In this document: positions 16,668 through 25,365 of the stretch, one piece after another
How positions within the stretch are numbered: position 1 is the stretch's first letter
Layout: the number at the start of each line of letters is the position of its first letter
DNA from: 66-474 sp035281745
GTDB lineage: Bacteria > Pseudomonadota > Gammaproteobacteria > Xanthomonadales > Rhodanobacteraceae
DNA length: 64,000 nucleotides
Assembly: GCA_035281745.1 (NCBI GenBank)
Contig: DATEDI010000004.1
Location: forward strand, 62,001 to 126,000
Direction: 5' to 3'
Made by a program: the position numbers and the translations under genes
The notes under the pieces: generated by a model
Seen by the model: the letters and a program-made list of their open reading frames with translations, nothing else
Told to the model about the DNA's origin: nothing
Database searches by the model: none

Positions 16668-18911
16668 ATGGCATCGCTGGAAACCAACTTCGAACAAATT
16701 CCCTTGCGTGAGTATGCCGAGCGCGCGTACCTCGACTATTCCATGTACGTGGTGCTGGACCGCGCCCTGCCCTTCATCGGCGACGGCCTGAAACCGGTGC
16801 AGCGGCGCATCGTGTACGCGATGAGCGAGCTCAGCCTGGCCGCCACCGCCAAGCCGAAGAAGTCCGCACGCACCGTCGGCGACGTCATCGGCAAGTTCCA
16901 TCCGCACGGCGACAGTTCGGTGTACGAGGCGATGGTGCTGATGGCGCAGCCATTCTCGTATCGCTATCCGTTGATCGATGGGCAGGGTAACTTCGGATCG
17001 TCCGACGATCCCAAAAGCTTCGCGGCGATGCGTTACACCGAATCGCGGCTGACAGCGATCGCCGAAGTGCTGCTCAGCGAATTGCCGATGGGCACGGTCG
17101 ACTGGGCGCCGAACTTCGACGGCACGCTGAAGGAACCATCATGGCTGCCGGCGCGGATGCCGCACGTGCTGCTGAACGGTTCTACCGGCATCGCGGTCGG
17201 CATGGCCACCGACATTCCGCCGCACAACCTGCGCGAAGTCGCGGCCGCCTGCATCCACCTGCTCGACGAGCCGTCCGCAAGCGTCGCGGAACTTTGCGAA
17301 CACATCAAGGCGCCGGACTTCCCGACTTCGGCCGAAATCATCACGCCGCGCAGCGAGCTCATGGCCATGTACGCGACCGGCAACGGTTCGGTGCGCTGCC
17401 GCGCCGTGTATGTGGAAGAACGCGACAACGTCGTGCTGACCGCGCTGCCGCACCAGGTCTCGCCCGCAAAAATCATCGAGCAGATCGCCGCGCAGATGCG
17501 CGCGAAGAAGCTGCCGATGCTGGAAGACCTTCGCGATGAATCCGACCACGAGAACCCGGTGCGGCTGGTGCTGATCCCGCGCTCCAATCGCGTCGACACC
17601 GACGCAATGATGCAACACCTGTTCGCGACCACCGATCTCGAAAAGAGCTTTCGCGTCAACCTCAACATGATCGGGCTGGATGGCCGGCCGCAGGTCAAGA
17701 CACTGAAGCAGATCCTTGAGGAATGGCTGCGCTTCCGCAGCGATACCGTCACCCGCCGCCTGCAGCATCGCCTCGAAAAAGTCGAACGCCGCCTGCACCT
17801 GCTGGAAGGCCTGCGTGTCGCGTTCCTCAACCTCGACGAAGTGATCCGCATCGTCCGTCACGAGGACGAACCGAAGCCGGCGTTGATAGCGCGTTTCAAA
17901 CTTTCAGAAGAACAAGCCGACTACATCCTCGAAACCAAACTGCGACAACTCGCGCGGCTCGAGGAAATGAAGCTCGATGCCGAGCGCGACGCGCTGGAAG
18001 AGGAACGCGCGAAAATCGAAGTGACGCTCGGTTCCAAGGCGCGCCTGAAGACGCTGATCAAGCAGGAACTGAAGGCCGACGCCGAGAAATACGGCGACGC
18101 ACGGCGCTCGCCACTGGTCGAACGCGCGGCCGCGCACGCGCTGGACGCAAGCGAATTGGTCGTTTCCGAACCCGTCACCGTGGTGCTGAGCGAAAAAGGC
18201 TGGGCGCGCGCGGCCAAGGGTCATGACGTCGACGCCGCGGAGCTTTCCTATCGCGAGGGCGACAAGTACCTCGTCAGCGTGCGCGGCAAGAGTTCGCAAC
18301 AGGCCGTGTTCATCGATTCGACCGGCCGCAGCTATTCGACGCCGGCGCACACCCTGCCCTCGGCGCGCGGCAACGGCGAGCCGCTGACCGGACGCTTCAC
18401 GCCACTGGCCGGTGCCCGCTTCGATGCCGTCGCGATCGGCGACAATGCCACCAGGTTGATCCTCGCGAGTGATGCCGGCTACGGCTTCCTGACCCGCTTC
18501 GAAGGGCTGCTCGCCAACAAGAAGGCCGGCAAGCAGGTCATCAACATCGACGACGATGCGCGCGTGCTCGCCCCCGCGTACGTCAACGACCCCGCGCGCG
18601 ACCGCATCGTAGCGGTCACGACCGAAGGACACTTGTTGATGTTCTCGGTGGCCGACCTGCCGGAGCTCGACCGCGGCCGCGGCAACAAGCTGATCGAGAT
18701 TCCCAGGGCCAAACTGAAATCCGGCGGGGAACGCGTGGCCGGCATCGCCGTGGTCGCGGAGGCGTCCGGCGAGGTCACGCTGTACGCCGGCCAGCGCAAG
18801 CTCACCCTGAAGTGGGCCGATCTCGTGGAATATGGCGGTAGCCGCGCGCAACGCGGTGGATTGTTGCCGCGTGGCTTGCGGCGGGTGGATCGGATCGAAA
18901 CCAGCGGCTGA
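16668..18911 (+). CDS. parC: DNA topoisomerase IV subunit A
   Basis: Catalytic subunit that decatenates daughter chromosomes together with ParE. The 747-residue length and the FKLSEEQADYILETKLRQL coil fit ParC rather than GyrA. The active-site tyrosine is Tyr123 in AAMRYTESRLT. The quinolone-determining region reads HPHGDSSVYEAM, with Ser83 and Glu87 at the positions of E. coli Ser80 and Glu84, i.e. the unmutated state. The C-terminal beta-pinwheel follows from about residue 490. parE is not in this window. Confidence 0.95.
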   Translation: MASLETNFEQIPLREYAERAYLDYSMYVVLDRALPFIGDGLKPVQRRIVYAMSELSLAATAKPKKSARTVGDVIGKFHPHGDSSVYEAMVLMAQPFSYRYPLIDGQGNFGSSDDPKSFAAMRYTESRLTAIAEVLLSELPMGTVDWAPNFDGTLKEPSWLPARMPHVLLNGSTGIAVGMATDIPPHNLREVAAACIHLLDEPSASVAELCEHIKAPDFPTSAEIITPRSELMAMYATGNGSVRCRAVYVEERDNVVLTALPHQVSPAKIIEQIAAQMRAKKLPMLEDLRDESDHENPVRLVLIPRSNRVDTDAMMQHLFATTDLEKSFRVNLNMIGLDGRPQVKTLKQILEEWLRFRSDTVTRRLQHRLEKVERRLHLLEGLRVAFLNLDEVIRIVRHEDEPKPALIARFKLSEEQADYILETKLRQLARLEEMKLDAERDALEEERAKIEVTLGSKARLKTLIKQELKADAEKYGDARRSPLVERAAAHALDASELVVSEPVTVVLSEKGWARAAKGHDVDAAELSYREGDKYLVSVRGKSSQQAVFIDSTGRSYSTPAHTLPSARGNGEPLTGRFTPLAGARFDAVAIGDNATRLILASDAGYGFLTRFEGLLANKKAGKQVINIDDDARVLAPAYVNDPARDRIVAVTTEGHLLMFSVADLPELDRGRGNKLIEIPRAKLKSGGERVAGIAVVAEASGEVTLYAGQRKLTLKWADLVEYGGSRAQRGGLLPRGLRRVDRIETSG

Positions 18912-19029
18912 TCGCGCTTGACCCCGGTCCTGGCCCGGATCAATGTCGGGAACTCGCGAGGCCCGCACGAATCCAATCTGTGCGCGCCAAGCGGGTTTGC
19001 ATGTTGACGGCGTAGCCTCGGAGTTTCCC

Positions 19030-19479
19030 ATGGACACGATTCACCGCACCGCCTTGCTCGCCGCATGCCTGCTGTCCGGCACGGCGTTCGCGCAGAGCGC
19101 CAGCCAGCCTTTGAATCTGCAACTGCCGCCCAGCGACCTGCCCGCCGCCGCAAGCACCGCCGCCAGTCATCCTGCCAAGGATGCGCACGGCAACCCGACC
19201 AGTCCCCCCGGCGTCTATTACGGCGACACCAGTGGTCGCGCGGCCAATACCGATGAGCGCGTCGCGGCGCAACGCTGCGACGATGCCACCTACAACCAGC
19301 CGCAGGTGCACGGCAGCGCCAGCATGGGCGTGATGGCCGGCAATCACGTGAGCGGCAACTATCAAGCCGGCACGATCAACGTCACCAGGAACTTCGGCGA
19401 CTGTGAACATCCCGCCGGCGGCGTCGGCTTCTCGATAAGCGTCGGCCAAAGTCAATTCCACGGCGGCCGCCATCGTTGA
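19030..19479 (+). CDS. Small exported protein of unknown function
   Basis: A 149-residue protein with a signal peptide (MDTIHRTALLAACLLSGTAF, cleavage after FAQ). The mature part is rich in Ala, Pro, Ser and Gly, with two cysteines (in QRCDDATY and FGDCEHP) that could form a disulfide. A Gly/Asn/Val region (ASMGVMAGNHVSGNYQAGTI) looks like short beta repeats. Family not recognised. The ATG at 19030 starts the signal peptide; upstream codons look non-coding. Confidence 0.6.
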   Translation: MDTIHRTALLAACLLSGTAFAQSASQPLNLQLPPSDLPAAASTAASHPAKDAHGNPTSPPGVYYGDTSGRAANTDERVAAQRCDDATYNQPQVHGSASMGVMAGNHVSGNYQAGTINVTRNFGDCEHPAGGVGFSISVGQSQFHGGRHR

Positions 19480-19564
19480 CAAGCTTGCGGCATTCACCGC
19501 ATCGCCTCGAATCGTGACTTGATGCAGGTCTGTACGCGCTGCAGGCGGCGGTGCACAATCGCAT

Positions 19565-19832
19565 GGGCCGGTCAGCGCCATGCCACGTGGCCGCGCCGGC
19601 GGCCCTTTGCCTGCAGGGCAAGGAAGAGTGAGGAAGATGTATGTCGATACACCGACGAGCGATGACGACGCCATGCGGGCAAAGGGCCCCGGCCCGAAGG
19701 GTTGCTCCGCAGCGGCCGCCATCCGTCGGCGCGCGCCTTGACCATGGAACCACCATGGCCCTGCGGCGCGCACCTTGTCTGGCAGCCGCTGCGGAAGCAA
19801 CGCGGCTCTCTTGGCATGGCGCTGACAGGCCC
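19565..19832 (+). repeat. Nested inverted-repeat leader upstream of the lipoate ligase genes
   Basis: Three pairs of complementary arms are visible. The outer pair is 19565-19585 with 19812-19832 (20 of 21 match). A second pair is 19601-19611 with 19678-19688 (11 of 11). A third is 19701-19716 with 19785-19801 (16 bp with one bulge), around a centre with two CCATGG sites. The outer right arm ends two bases before the ATG at 19835 and contains the only Shine-Dalgarno-like bases (ACAGG). As RNA this would be a multi-branched structure hiding the ribosome binding site. It may instead be a palindromic repeat element. No protein-like frame dominates. Confidence 0.65.
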
Positions 19833-19834
19833 TG

Positions 19835-20119
19835 ATGCACGGCGAATACAAAATGCCCGGCGGCAAGCTGGTGGTGGCGGATTTCCAGGTCCGCGAAGGC
19901 AAGCTGACGCGCGTGCGGATCAGCGGCGACTTTTTCCTGGAACCGGATTCGGCGCTGACCATGATCGACATCGCGCTGGAAGGCATGCCCGCTGCGGCCG
20001 GCAGCACGCATCATGCAGCCGTGATCCAAGCCGCGCTGGGACCCAATGTGCGGATGTTCGGCGTGTCGCCCGAGGCCATCGCGGTGGCCGTGCAACGCGC
20101 ATTGGAGATGCCGGGTTGA
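19835..20119 (+). CDS. Lipoate-protein ligase accessory subunit (LplB-like)
   Basis: A 94-residue protein equivalent to the small C-terminal accessory domain of lipoate-protein ligase A. It begins MHGEYKMPGGKLVVADFQV, the KxPGGKLV pattern of this domain, and ends in helical segments (PEAIAVAVQRALEM). In bipartite ligases such as that of Thermoplasma acidophilum, this small subunit is needed to activate lipoate to lipoyl-AMP. The stop overlaps the start of the catalytic subunit (TTGA), so the two are coupled. The call rests on motif recall and context. Confidence 0.75.
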   Translation: MHGEYKMPGGKLVVADFQVREGKLTRVRISGDFFLEPDSALTMIDIALEGMPAAAGSTHHAAVIQAALGPNVRMFGVSPEAIAVAVQRALEMPG

Positions 20120-20892
20120 ACCGCACCGATTGGAACGATTTCAAATGGCGGCTGATTCACGCCGCACCGCAACCGCCATCGTTGCACATGGCGATCGACG
20201 AGGTGTTGACCGACGAGGTGGCGGCGCGACGCCGGCCGCCGACCCTGCGCGTGTGGGAATGGTCCTCGTCGTGCGTGGTGATCGGGCGCTTCCAGTCGCT
20301 GCGCAACGAAGTCGATGCCGAAGCCGCCCGCCGGCACGGCATCGAGGTCGTGCGGCGGATCAGCGGCGGTGGGGCGATGTTCATCGAACCCGGCAACACC
20401 ATCACCTATTCATTGTACGCGCCGGAGACGCTGGTCGCGGACATGAGTTTCCAGGAATCGTACGAATTCATGGACGCGTGGGTGATCGATGCGCTGCAGG
20501 GCCTCGGCATCAACGCCTGGTACCAGCCGCTCAACGACATCGCATCGCCGATGGGCAAGATCGCGGGCGCGGCGCAGACGCGGCGCGGCGGCGCGGTGCT
20601 GCATCACGTCACGATGGCTTACGACATCGACACCACGAAGATGCTGGACGTGCTGCGTATCGGGCGCGAAAAGTTGTCCGACAAGGCCACGCAGAGCGCG
20701 GCCAAGCGCGTCGACCCGCTGCGCGGCCAGACCGGGTTGCCGCGCAGCGACATCATCAAGAAGATGATCGCCACGTTTCGACGCCGGCATGGACTCGTCC
20801 CCGGCAAGCTGGAAGCAGCGGAGCTGGAACGTGCCGTGACGCTTGCCGAGTCGAAGTTCTCCTCGCCGGCGTGGACCGGCATCGTGCCCTGA
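20116..20892 (+). CDS. lplA: Lipoate-protein ligase A, catalytic subunit
   Basis: Attaches lipoate to the lysine of lipoyl domains of 2-oxoacid dehydrogenases and glycine cleavage H protein, via lipoyl-AMP. The 258-residue product has the BPL/LplA catalytic fold: RRISGGGAMFIEPGNTITYS (lipoate-binding RRxSGGGA motif), NDIASPMGKIAGAAQTRRGG (catalytic lysine of the KIxGxAQ motif) and AVLHHVTM. It lacks the accessory domain, which is the preceding gene. The start is TTG at 20116, overlapping the previous stop; the first in-frame ATG (20188) would delete conserved N-terminal residues. Confidence 0.85.
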   Translation: MNRTDWNDFKWRLIHAAPQPPSLHMAIDEVLTDEVAARRRPPTLRVWEWSSSCVVIGRFQSLRNEVDAEAARRHGIEVVRRISGGGAMFIEPGNTITYSLYAPETLVADMSFQESYEFMDAWVIDALQGLGINAWYQPLNDIASPMGKIAGAAQTRRGGAVLHHVTMAYDIDTTKMLDVLRIGREKLSDKATQSAAKRVDPLRGQTGLPRSDIIKKMIATFRRRHGLVPGKLEAAELERAVTLAESKFSSPAWTGIVP

Positions 20893-21059
20893 TTTTCGCG
20901 ATCATCCGTGATCGCTGCATCACGAGACTGTCGAGCAGTTGGCCCGGTTCCGCCGTGGTGAGAGACCAGAACGGCCATCCATGGCCTGAATTCCCACAAC
21001 GGCGCGCTTGGCCGGTACCTCTGCAGGCGGCACAATGAGCCGCCACCCAAGGACCTGCC

Positions 21060-23477
21060 ATGCGCTGGATTCGACGCGTCGCCCTCGCGCTGATCATCAT
21101 CGTCGTGATCGTGTTGGCGATCGGCTGGCGCTTGCTGGCCGGCAGCCGGCCGCAGACCGACGGCTCGGTCACGGTGCAAGGCTTGTCATCGCCGGTCACC
21201 ATCGTGCGCGACGCCGACGGTATTCCCACCATTACCGCGCAAAACCGCCGCGACCTCGCGTATGCGCTCGGTTACGCGCACGGGCAGGAACGTTTTTTCC
21301 AGATGGATCTGCAGCGCCGCGACGCCGCGGGCGAACTGGCCGCTCTGGTCGGACCCAAGGCGTTGCCGCGCGACGAGGACCATCGCCGGCACCGATTCCG
21401 CGCGTTGGCCGAACGGGTGCTGGCATCGCTGCCGCGACACCAGCACGCTTTGGTGGACGCCTACACGCAAGGTGTGAACGCGGGGCTCGCGCATCTTTCC
21501 GTGCGGCCATGGGAATACCTGCTGCTCGATGCAAAACCGCAGCCCTGGACGAATGCCGACAGCCTGCTCACGATCGACGCGATGTATTTCGACTTGAACC
21601 AGGACGGCACCAACGCGCGCGAATTGAACATCGCCCGCCTGCGCGCCGTGCTGCCGAAACCATTGGTCGATTTCCTGCTGGCGCCGTCGCCGCGCTGGGA
21701 AGCACCGATGCAGGGCAATCCGTCGCCACCCGTGCCGATGCCGGATGCGTCGGTGTTCGACCTGCGCGGGGATCGCGTCTCGGCGGTCGCCCTGGCGCGT
21801 GGTGTCCGGGCCGTTGCACGCTCCAATGCGGCCAACGTCGGCGTCGGCAGCAACGGCTTCGCGGTGGGCGGCGCGCTCACCGGCGGCGCCGCGCTGCTGG
21901 CCAACGATCCGCACCTGCACCTGCGCGTGCCGAACATCTGGTACCGCGCGCAACTGCGCTATCCCGATCCGGCCGATCCGCAGCGCACGATCGAACTCAA
22001 CGGCGTCACCCTGCCCGGCGCGCCGGCGATGGTGATCGGCAGCAACGGCCACATTGCCTGGGGATTCACCAACAGCGGCGGCGACTGGATGGACTGGGTG
22101 CGCGTGATCCGCAATCCGGCTGATCCGTCGCAATACGCAACACCGAATGGCTGGACCACGATCGCCAAGCATCGCGAAACCTTTCACGTGAAGGGCGCAC
22201 CCGACGCGCACATGACGGTCGAGGACACGATCTGGGGTCCGATCATGGCCAAGGCGCCCGACGGCACCTCGCTGGCACTGGCGTGGATCGCGCAGAATCC
22301 GGGTGCGGTCAACCTCAATTTGATGAAACTCGAAACCGCGACCACGGTGAATCAGGCGCTCGCGATCGCGCCGACCATGGGCATTCCGCCGCAGAACGTG
22401 GTGGTCGCCGACGCGCAGGGCCACGTCGGCTGGAGCCTCGCCGGCAGCCTGGTTCCGATCCGCGCCGGCATCGATCCGGCGGTTCCTTCCGATTGGTCGA
22501 AGCCCGGCACCGGCTGGACCGGCTTCGCCGATGCGGCGCAAGTGCCGCGCATCGAGAATCCGACCGACATGCGCATCTGGACCGCCAACCAACGCATCGT
22601 CTCCGGCGACGCGCTGCAACTATTCGGTGACGGCGGCTACGACCAGGGCGCGCGGGCGCAGCAGATCCGCGACGATCTGCGCGCGCGCGACCATTTCATT
22701 CCGCGGGACATGCTGGACATCCAGCTCGACGACCGCGCGGTGTTCCTCGCACGCTGGCAGAAGCTGCTGCTGGACGTCCTCGCTGCGTCGGACCATCCTG
22801 AAACCAAAGCGTTGCAACCCTTCGTCAAAGATTGGAAAGCACGCGCTGCCACCGACAGCGTCGGCTATCGCATCGTGCGGATGTTCCGCGATCAGGTACG
22901 CGAAGACGCGCTGACGCCGTTCACCGCGCGCGTCTCGGCCAAATGGAACGATTTCGAATGGCCGACGCCCGCAGTCGGCGAGTACGCGGTGTGGACGCTG
23001 GTGACGCAGAAACCCGCGTGGCTGCTCGATCCGAAATACAAGGACTGGAACGCATTGCTGGCCGCCGCCGCGCGGCAAGTCGCCGATGCGCTGGCTGCGC
23101 AACCGGGTCCACTCGCCGACAAGACCTGGGGTCGCCACAACGCCGCGAAGATCGGCAATCCGTTGTCGGTGGCGCTGCCGCAATGGCTCGCGCGTTTGTT
23201 CGACATGCCGCACGACGAACTGGCCGGCGACAACGACATGCCACGCGTGCTGCATCCAACGTTCGGCGCATCGATGCGGATGGACGTGCAACCCGGCAAC
23301 GAAGCCCACGGCATCCTGGAAATGCCGGCGGGCCAGTCCGACAATCCGCTTTCGCCGTGGTTCGGCAAAGGCCATGAAGCGTGGGTCCACGGAAGACCCG
23401 CGCCGTTCCTGCCGGGCAACGCGAAGTATCACCTGACCTTGCAGCCGGCACACCGATCCGATTCCGATCGCAGCTGA
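21060..23477 (+). CDS. Penicillin acylase family (Ntn-hydrolase) protein
   Basis: An 805-residue protein with an N-terminal membrane anchor or signal (ALALIIIVVIVLAIGWRLL). It has the penicillin amidase layout: an alpha-chain part with RDADGIPTITAQNRRDLAYA and GYAHGQERFFQMDLQRR, then the autoprocessing site GVGSNGFAVGG with Ser264 as the likely N-terminal nucleophile of the beta chain. LLANDPHLHLRVPNIWY and IGSNGHIAWGFTNSGGDWMD follow. Such enzymes cleave amide bonds of beta-lactams or acyl-homoserine lactones; the natural substrate here is not known. Probably periplasmic. Confidence 0.9.
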   Translation: MRWIRRVALALIIIVVIVLAIGWRLLAGSRPQTDGSVTVQGLSSPVTIVRDADGIPTITAQNRRDLAYALGYAHGQERFFQMDLQRRDAAGELAALVGPKALPRDEDHRRHRFRALAERVLASLPRHQHALVDAYTQGVNAGLAHLSVRPWEYLLLDAKPQPWTNADSLLTIDAMYFDLNQDGTNARELNIARLRAVLPKPLVDFLLAPSPRWEAPMQGNPSPPVPMPDASVFDLRGDRVSAVALARGVRAVARSNAANVGVGSNGFAVGGALTGGAALLANDPHLHLRVPNIWYRAQLRYPDPADPQRTIELNGVTLPGAPAMVIGSNGHIAWGFTNSGGDWMDWVRVIRNPADPSQYATPNGWTTIAKHRETFHVKGAPDAHMTVEDTIWGPIMAKAPDGTSLALAWIAQNPGAVNLNLMKLETATTVNQALAIAPTMGIPPQNVVVADAQGHVGWSLAGSLVPIRAGIDPAVPSDWSKPGTGWTGFADAAQVPRIENPTDMRIWTANQRIVSGDALQLFGDGGYDQGARAQQIRDDLRARDHFIPRDMLDIQLDDRAVFLARWQKLLLDVLAASDHPETKALQPFVKDWKARAATDSVGYRIVRMFRDQVREDALTPFTARVSAKWNDFEWPTPAVGEYAVWTLVTQKPAWLLDPKYKDWNALLAAAARQVADALAAQPGPLADKTWGRHNAAKIGNPLSVALPQWLARLFDMPHDELAGDNDMPRVLHPTFGASMRMDVQPGNEAHGILEMPAGQSDNPLSPWFGKGHEAWVHGRPAPFLPGNAKYHLTLQPAHRSDSDRS

Positions 23478-23532
23478 ACCCAGCGCTCGGGCGCGCTTGC
23501 GCCGAACGGCACGGACCGGTGAACATCGCACC

Positions 23533-24348
23533 ATGGACTCACGACTGCGCGTGACCAGTCCGGTCGGTACATTCGCGAAATATTTGATCGTGCTGGTGGC
23601 GGCGACGCTGCTGGCCGCGTGCGCGCGCACCCCGCAGGGTGTCGCGAGCCACGACGTCGTGTTCGAGAACGTGCATTACCGCGTGGTGACGATCAACCTC
23701 GGCACCGCCGACCTGGGATTGCACTGGCGCGATCCCGACACCGGCAAACCGTTTTCGAGCATCCACGCGCTGCAGCAATGGGGCGCCGCCCGTGGGCGCA
23801 AGCTGCTGTTCGCCAGCAATGCCGGCATCTATGACGCACATGGCGAACCGCTCGGGATGTATGTCGAGAACGGCAAGACCCTGAAGCCGCTCAACACCGC
23901 GCACGGCGATCCCGCGGCCGGCAATTTTTCGCTGCTGCCGAACGGCGTGTTCGCGATCGATGCCAAGGGGCACGCGTCGATTCAAACCACCGCCGACTTC
24001 GCCGCCGCCGATCCGCAACCGAAATGGGCCACGCAATCGGGGCCGATGCTGGTGATCGACGGCAGGATCAATCCGGAATTCGTCGACGGCTCGGACAGCA
24101 CCAAGTGGCGCAACGGCGTTTGCGTGCGCAAACCGGACGAAGTCGTGTTCGTGGTCAGTACCGCGCCGGTGAACTTCCACACCTTCGCTGCGTTGTTCCG
24201 CGATGAACTGGGTTGCCGCAACGCGCTCTACCTCGACGGCACGCTTTCGCAAATCTACGTGGACGGCAATTACTACGGCGCGCCCGCGTTCATGGTGAAA
24301 CCCTACGCCGGAATGTTCGCGGTGTTTGCGCCCGCGAACGGCAACTAG
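23533..24348 (+). CDS. Phosphodiester glycosidase (NAGPA/DUF2233) family lipoprotein
   Basis: A 271-residue protein with a lipobox LLAAC at the end of its hydrophobic N-terminus. It carries the family's phosphodiester glycosidase signatures: FASNAGIYDAHGEPLGMYVE, NGVFAIDAKG, WATQSGPMLVIDGRINPEF and NALYLDGTLSQIYV (acidic LDGG-like site). Members hydrolyse the sugar-phosphate link, as in human N-acetylglucosamine-1-phosphodiester glycosidase and Bacillus YngK-type proteins. Its target in the envelope is unknown. It follows the penicillin-acylase gene by 55 nt and may share its transcript. Confidence 0.85.
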   Translation: MDSRLRVTSPVGTFAKYLIVLVAATLLAACARTPQGVASHDVVFENVHYRVVTINLGTADLGLHWRDPDTGKPFSSIHALQQWGAARGRKLLFASNAGIYDAHGEPLGMYVENGKTLKPLNTAHGDPAAGNFSLLPNGVFAIDAKGHASIQTTADFAAADPQPKWATQSGPMLVIDGRINPEFVDGSDSTKWRNGVCVRKPDEVVFVVSTAPVNFHTFAALFRDELGCRNALYLDGTLSQIYVDGNYYGAPAFMVKPYAGMFAVFAPANGN

Positions 24349-24570
24349 CGCATTCGAGATTTTCGATCCCGTTTCTGCAGCCCACCCACGGCATCCGAGC
24401 ACGCCTCGCGACACTGCCATTCAAGGTGGCTTGGCCGGGCGTTTTTTGCTGCTTTACACATGTTTAGATGCTTTTATTGATGGAACCGGATATTTTTCGA
24501 TGCCGCGATTCAGGCCTTGCGCCCGATCGCCGTCAAGCCGCCATCAGCGGCGATCAACAGGGGAATCGAC

Positions 24571-25131
24571 ATGCGATTGAAATCACCGGTTGTCGCGCCA
24601 TCGTTGGCGCTGAAGGACGTGCACGGCAAGCCCGTCGCGATTGGCGGCGCGAGCAGCCGCCGCACGCTGCTGTGCTTCTTCCGCGATGCGGCTTGTCCAT
24701 TCTGCAACTTTCGCATCTACGAGCTGACCCGCCACCATGCCAGCCTGGCTGCGTTGGGGCTCGACGTGATCGCGGTGTTTGCCTCGACGCCTGAGGAAGT
24801 GCGGCGATTCGTCGCGCGCAAACCGAGGCCGTTCGTGGTCGTCGCCGATCCAACTTCGAGCGCGCACGAGGCCTACGGCATCGAGCGCTCGTTCTGGCGC
24901 AAATGGAAAGGTGTCGTCAGCCGCATTCCGACGCTGCTGAAAGGTTTGCGCATCGTCGGACTCGCGGGCCTCAATACCAGCAACCTGATGCCCGCGGATT
25001 TCCTGATCGACGAGGACGGCCACATCGTCGAAGCGTATTACGGCAGCGATGCGGGCGACCGCATTCCGTTCGAACGCGTCGAGCTGTTCCTCGCGAAAGG
25101 TCTGCTGCGACGCGCGGCGATCGCGGCATGA
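24571..25131 (+). CDS. AhpC/TSA-type peroxiredoxin-like protein
   Basis: A 186-residue thioredoxin-fold protein with RTLLCFFRDAACPFCNFRIY, where the motif CPFC (Cys42, Cys45) replaces the single peroxidatic cysteine of ordinary peroxiredoxins. The later strands FVVVADPTSSAHEAYGIERS and PADFLIDEDGHIVEAYYGSD are typical of redoxin/AhpC-TSA proteins. No signal peptide, so cytoplasmic. AGGGGA precedes the ATG. The upstream 220 bases (24349-24570) hold an AT-rich patch around 24445-24500 where a promoter is likely. Peroxidase versus disulfide-reductase activity cannot be decided. Confidence 0.8.
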   Translation: MRLKSPVVAPSLALKDVHGKPVAIGGASSRRTLLCFFRDAACPFCNFRIYELTRHHASLAALGLDVIAVFASTPEEVRRFVARKPRPFVVVADPTSSAHEAYGIERSFWRKWKGVVSRIPTLLKGLRIVGLAGLNTSNLMPADFLIDEDGHIVEAYYGSDAGDRIPFERVELFLAKGLLRRAAIAA

Positions 25132-25161
25132 ATCAGGGACCCCTCTGAACAATCTGTACTT

Positions 25162-25338
25162 TCGTCATGCCGGCGAAAGCCGGAACCCAGTGACTTTTGG
25201 GTAACTCATGAGGCGCGTAAAAAGGCACTGGCCCCGGATATCGCTTCGCGACTGCGTTTGCAGGATTGCAAACGCGAACGCCGAAGGCGGCGCGGAGCGC
25301 GAGCGCCATGGATGGCGCGAGTATTCCGGGATGACGAG
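25162..25338. repeat. Second copy of the MITE-like element, opposite orientation
   Basis: Short inverted ends (TCGTCATGCCGG at 25162-25173 and CCGGGATGACGA at 25327-25338) bound a segment closely matching the reverse complement of the element after minE. Shared blocks include GGAACCCAGTGACTTT and, at about 25260-25315, GGATTGCAAACGCGAACGCC with GCGAGCGCCATGGATGGCGC. The inside holds hairpins (TTTGCA/TGCAAA; GCGCCAT/ATGGCGC). It lies between convergent genes, where it might also stop transcription. Confidence 0.7.
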
Positions 25339-25365
25339 CAAAATCAGAGATTCCCAAACATTCGT

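Noticed and set aside
19565..19832. A retron msr-msd RNA, suggested by the paired outer arms and inner hairpins
   Set aside because: No reverse transcriptase gene lies in or near the region; the next genes are lipoate ligase subunits.
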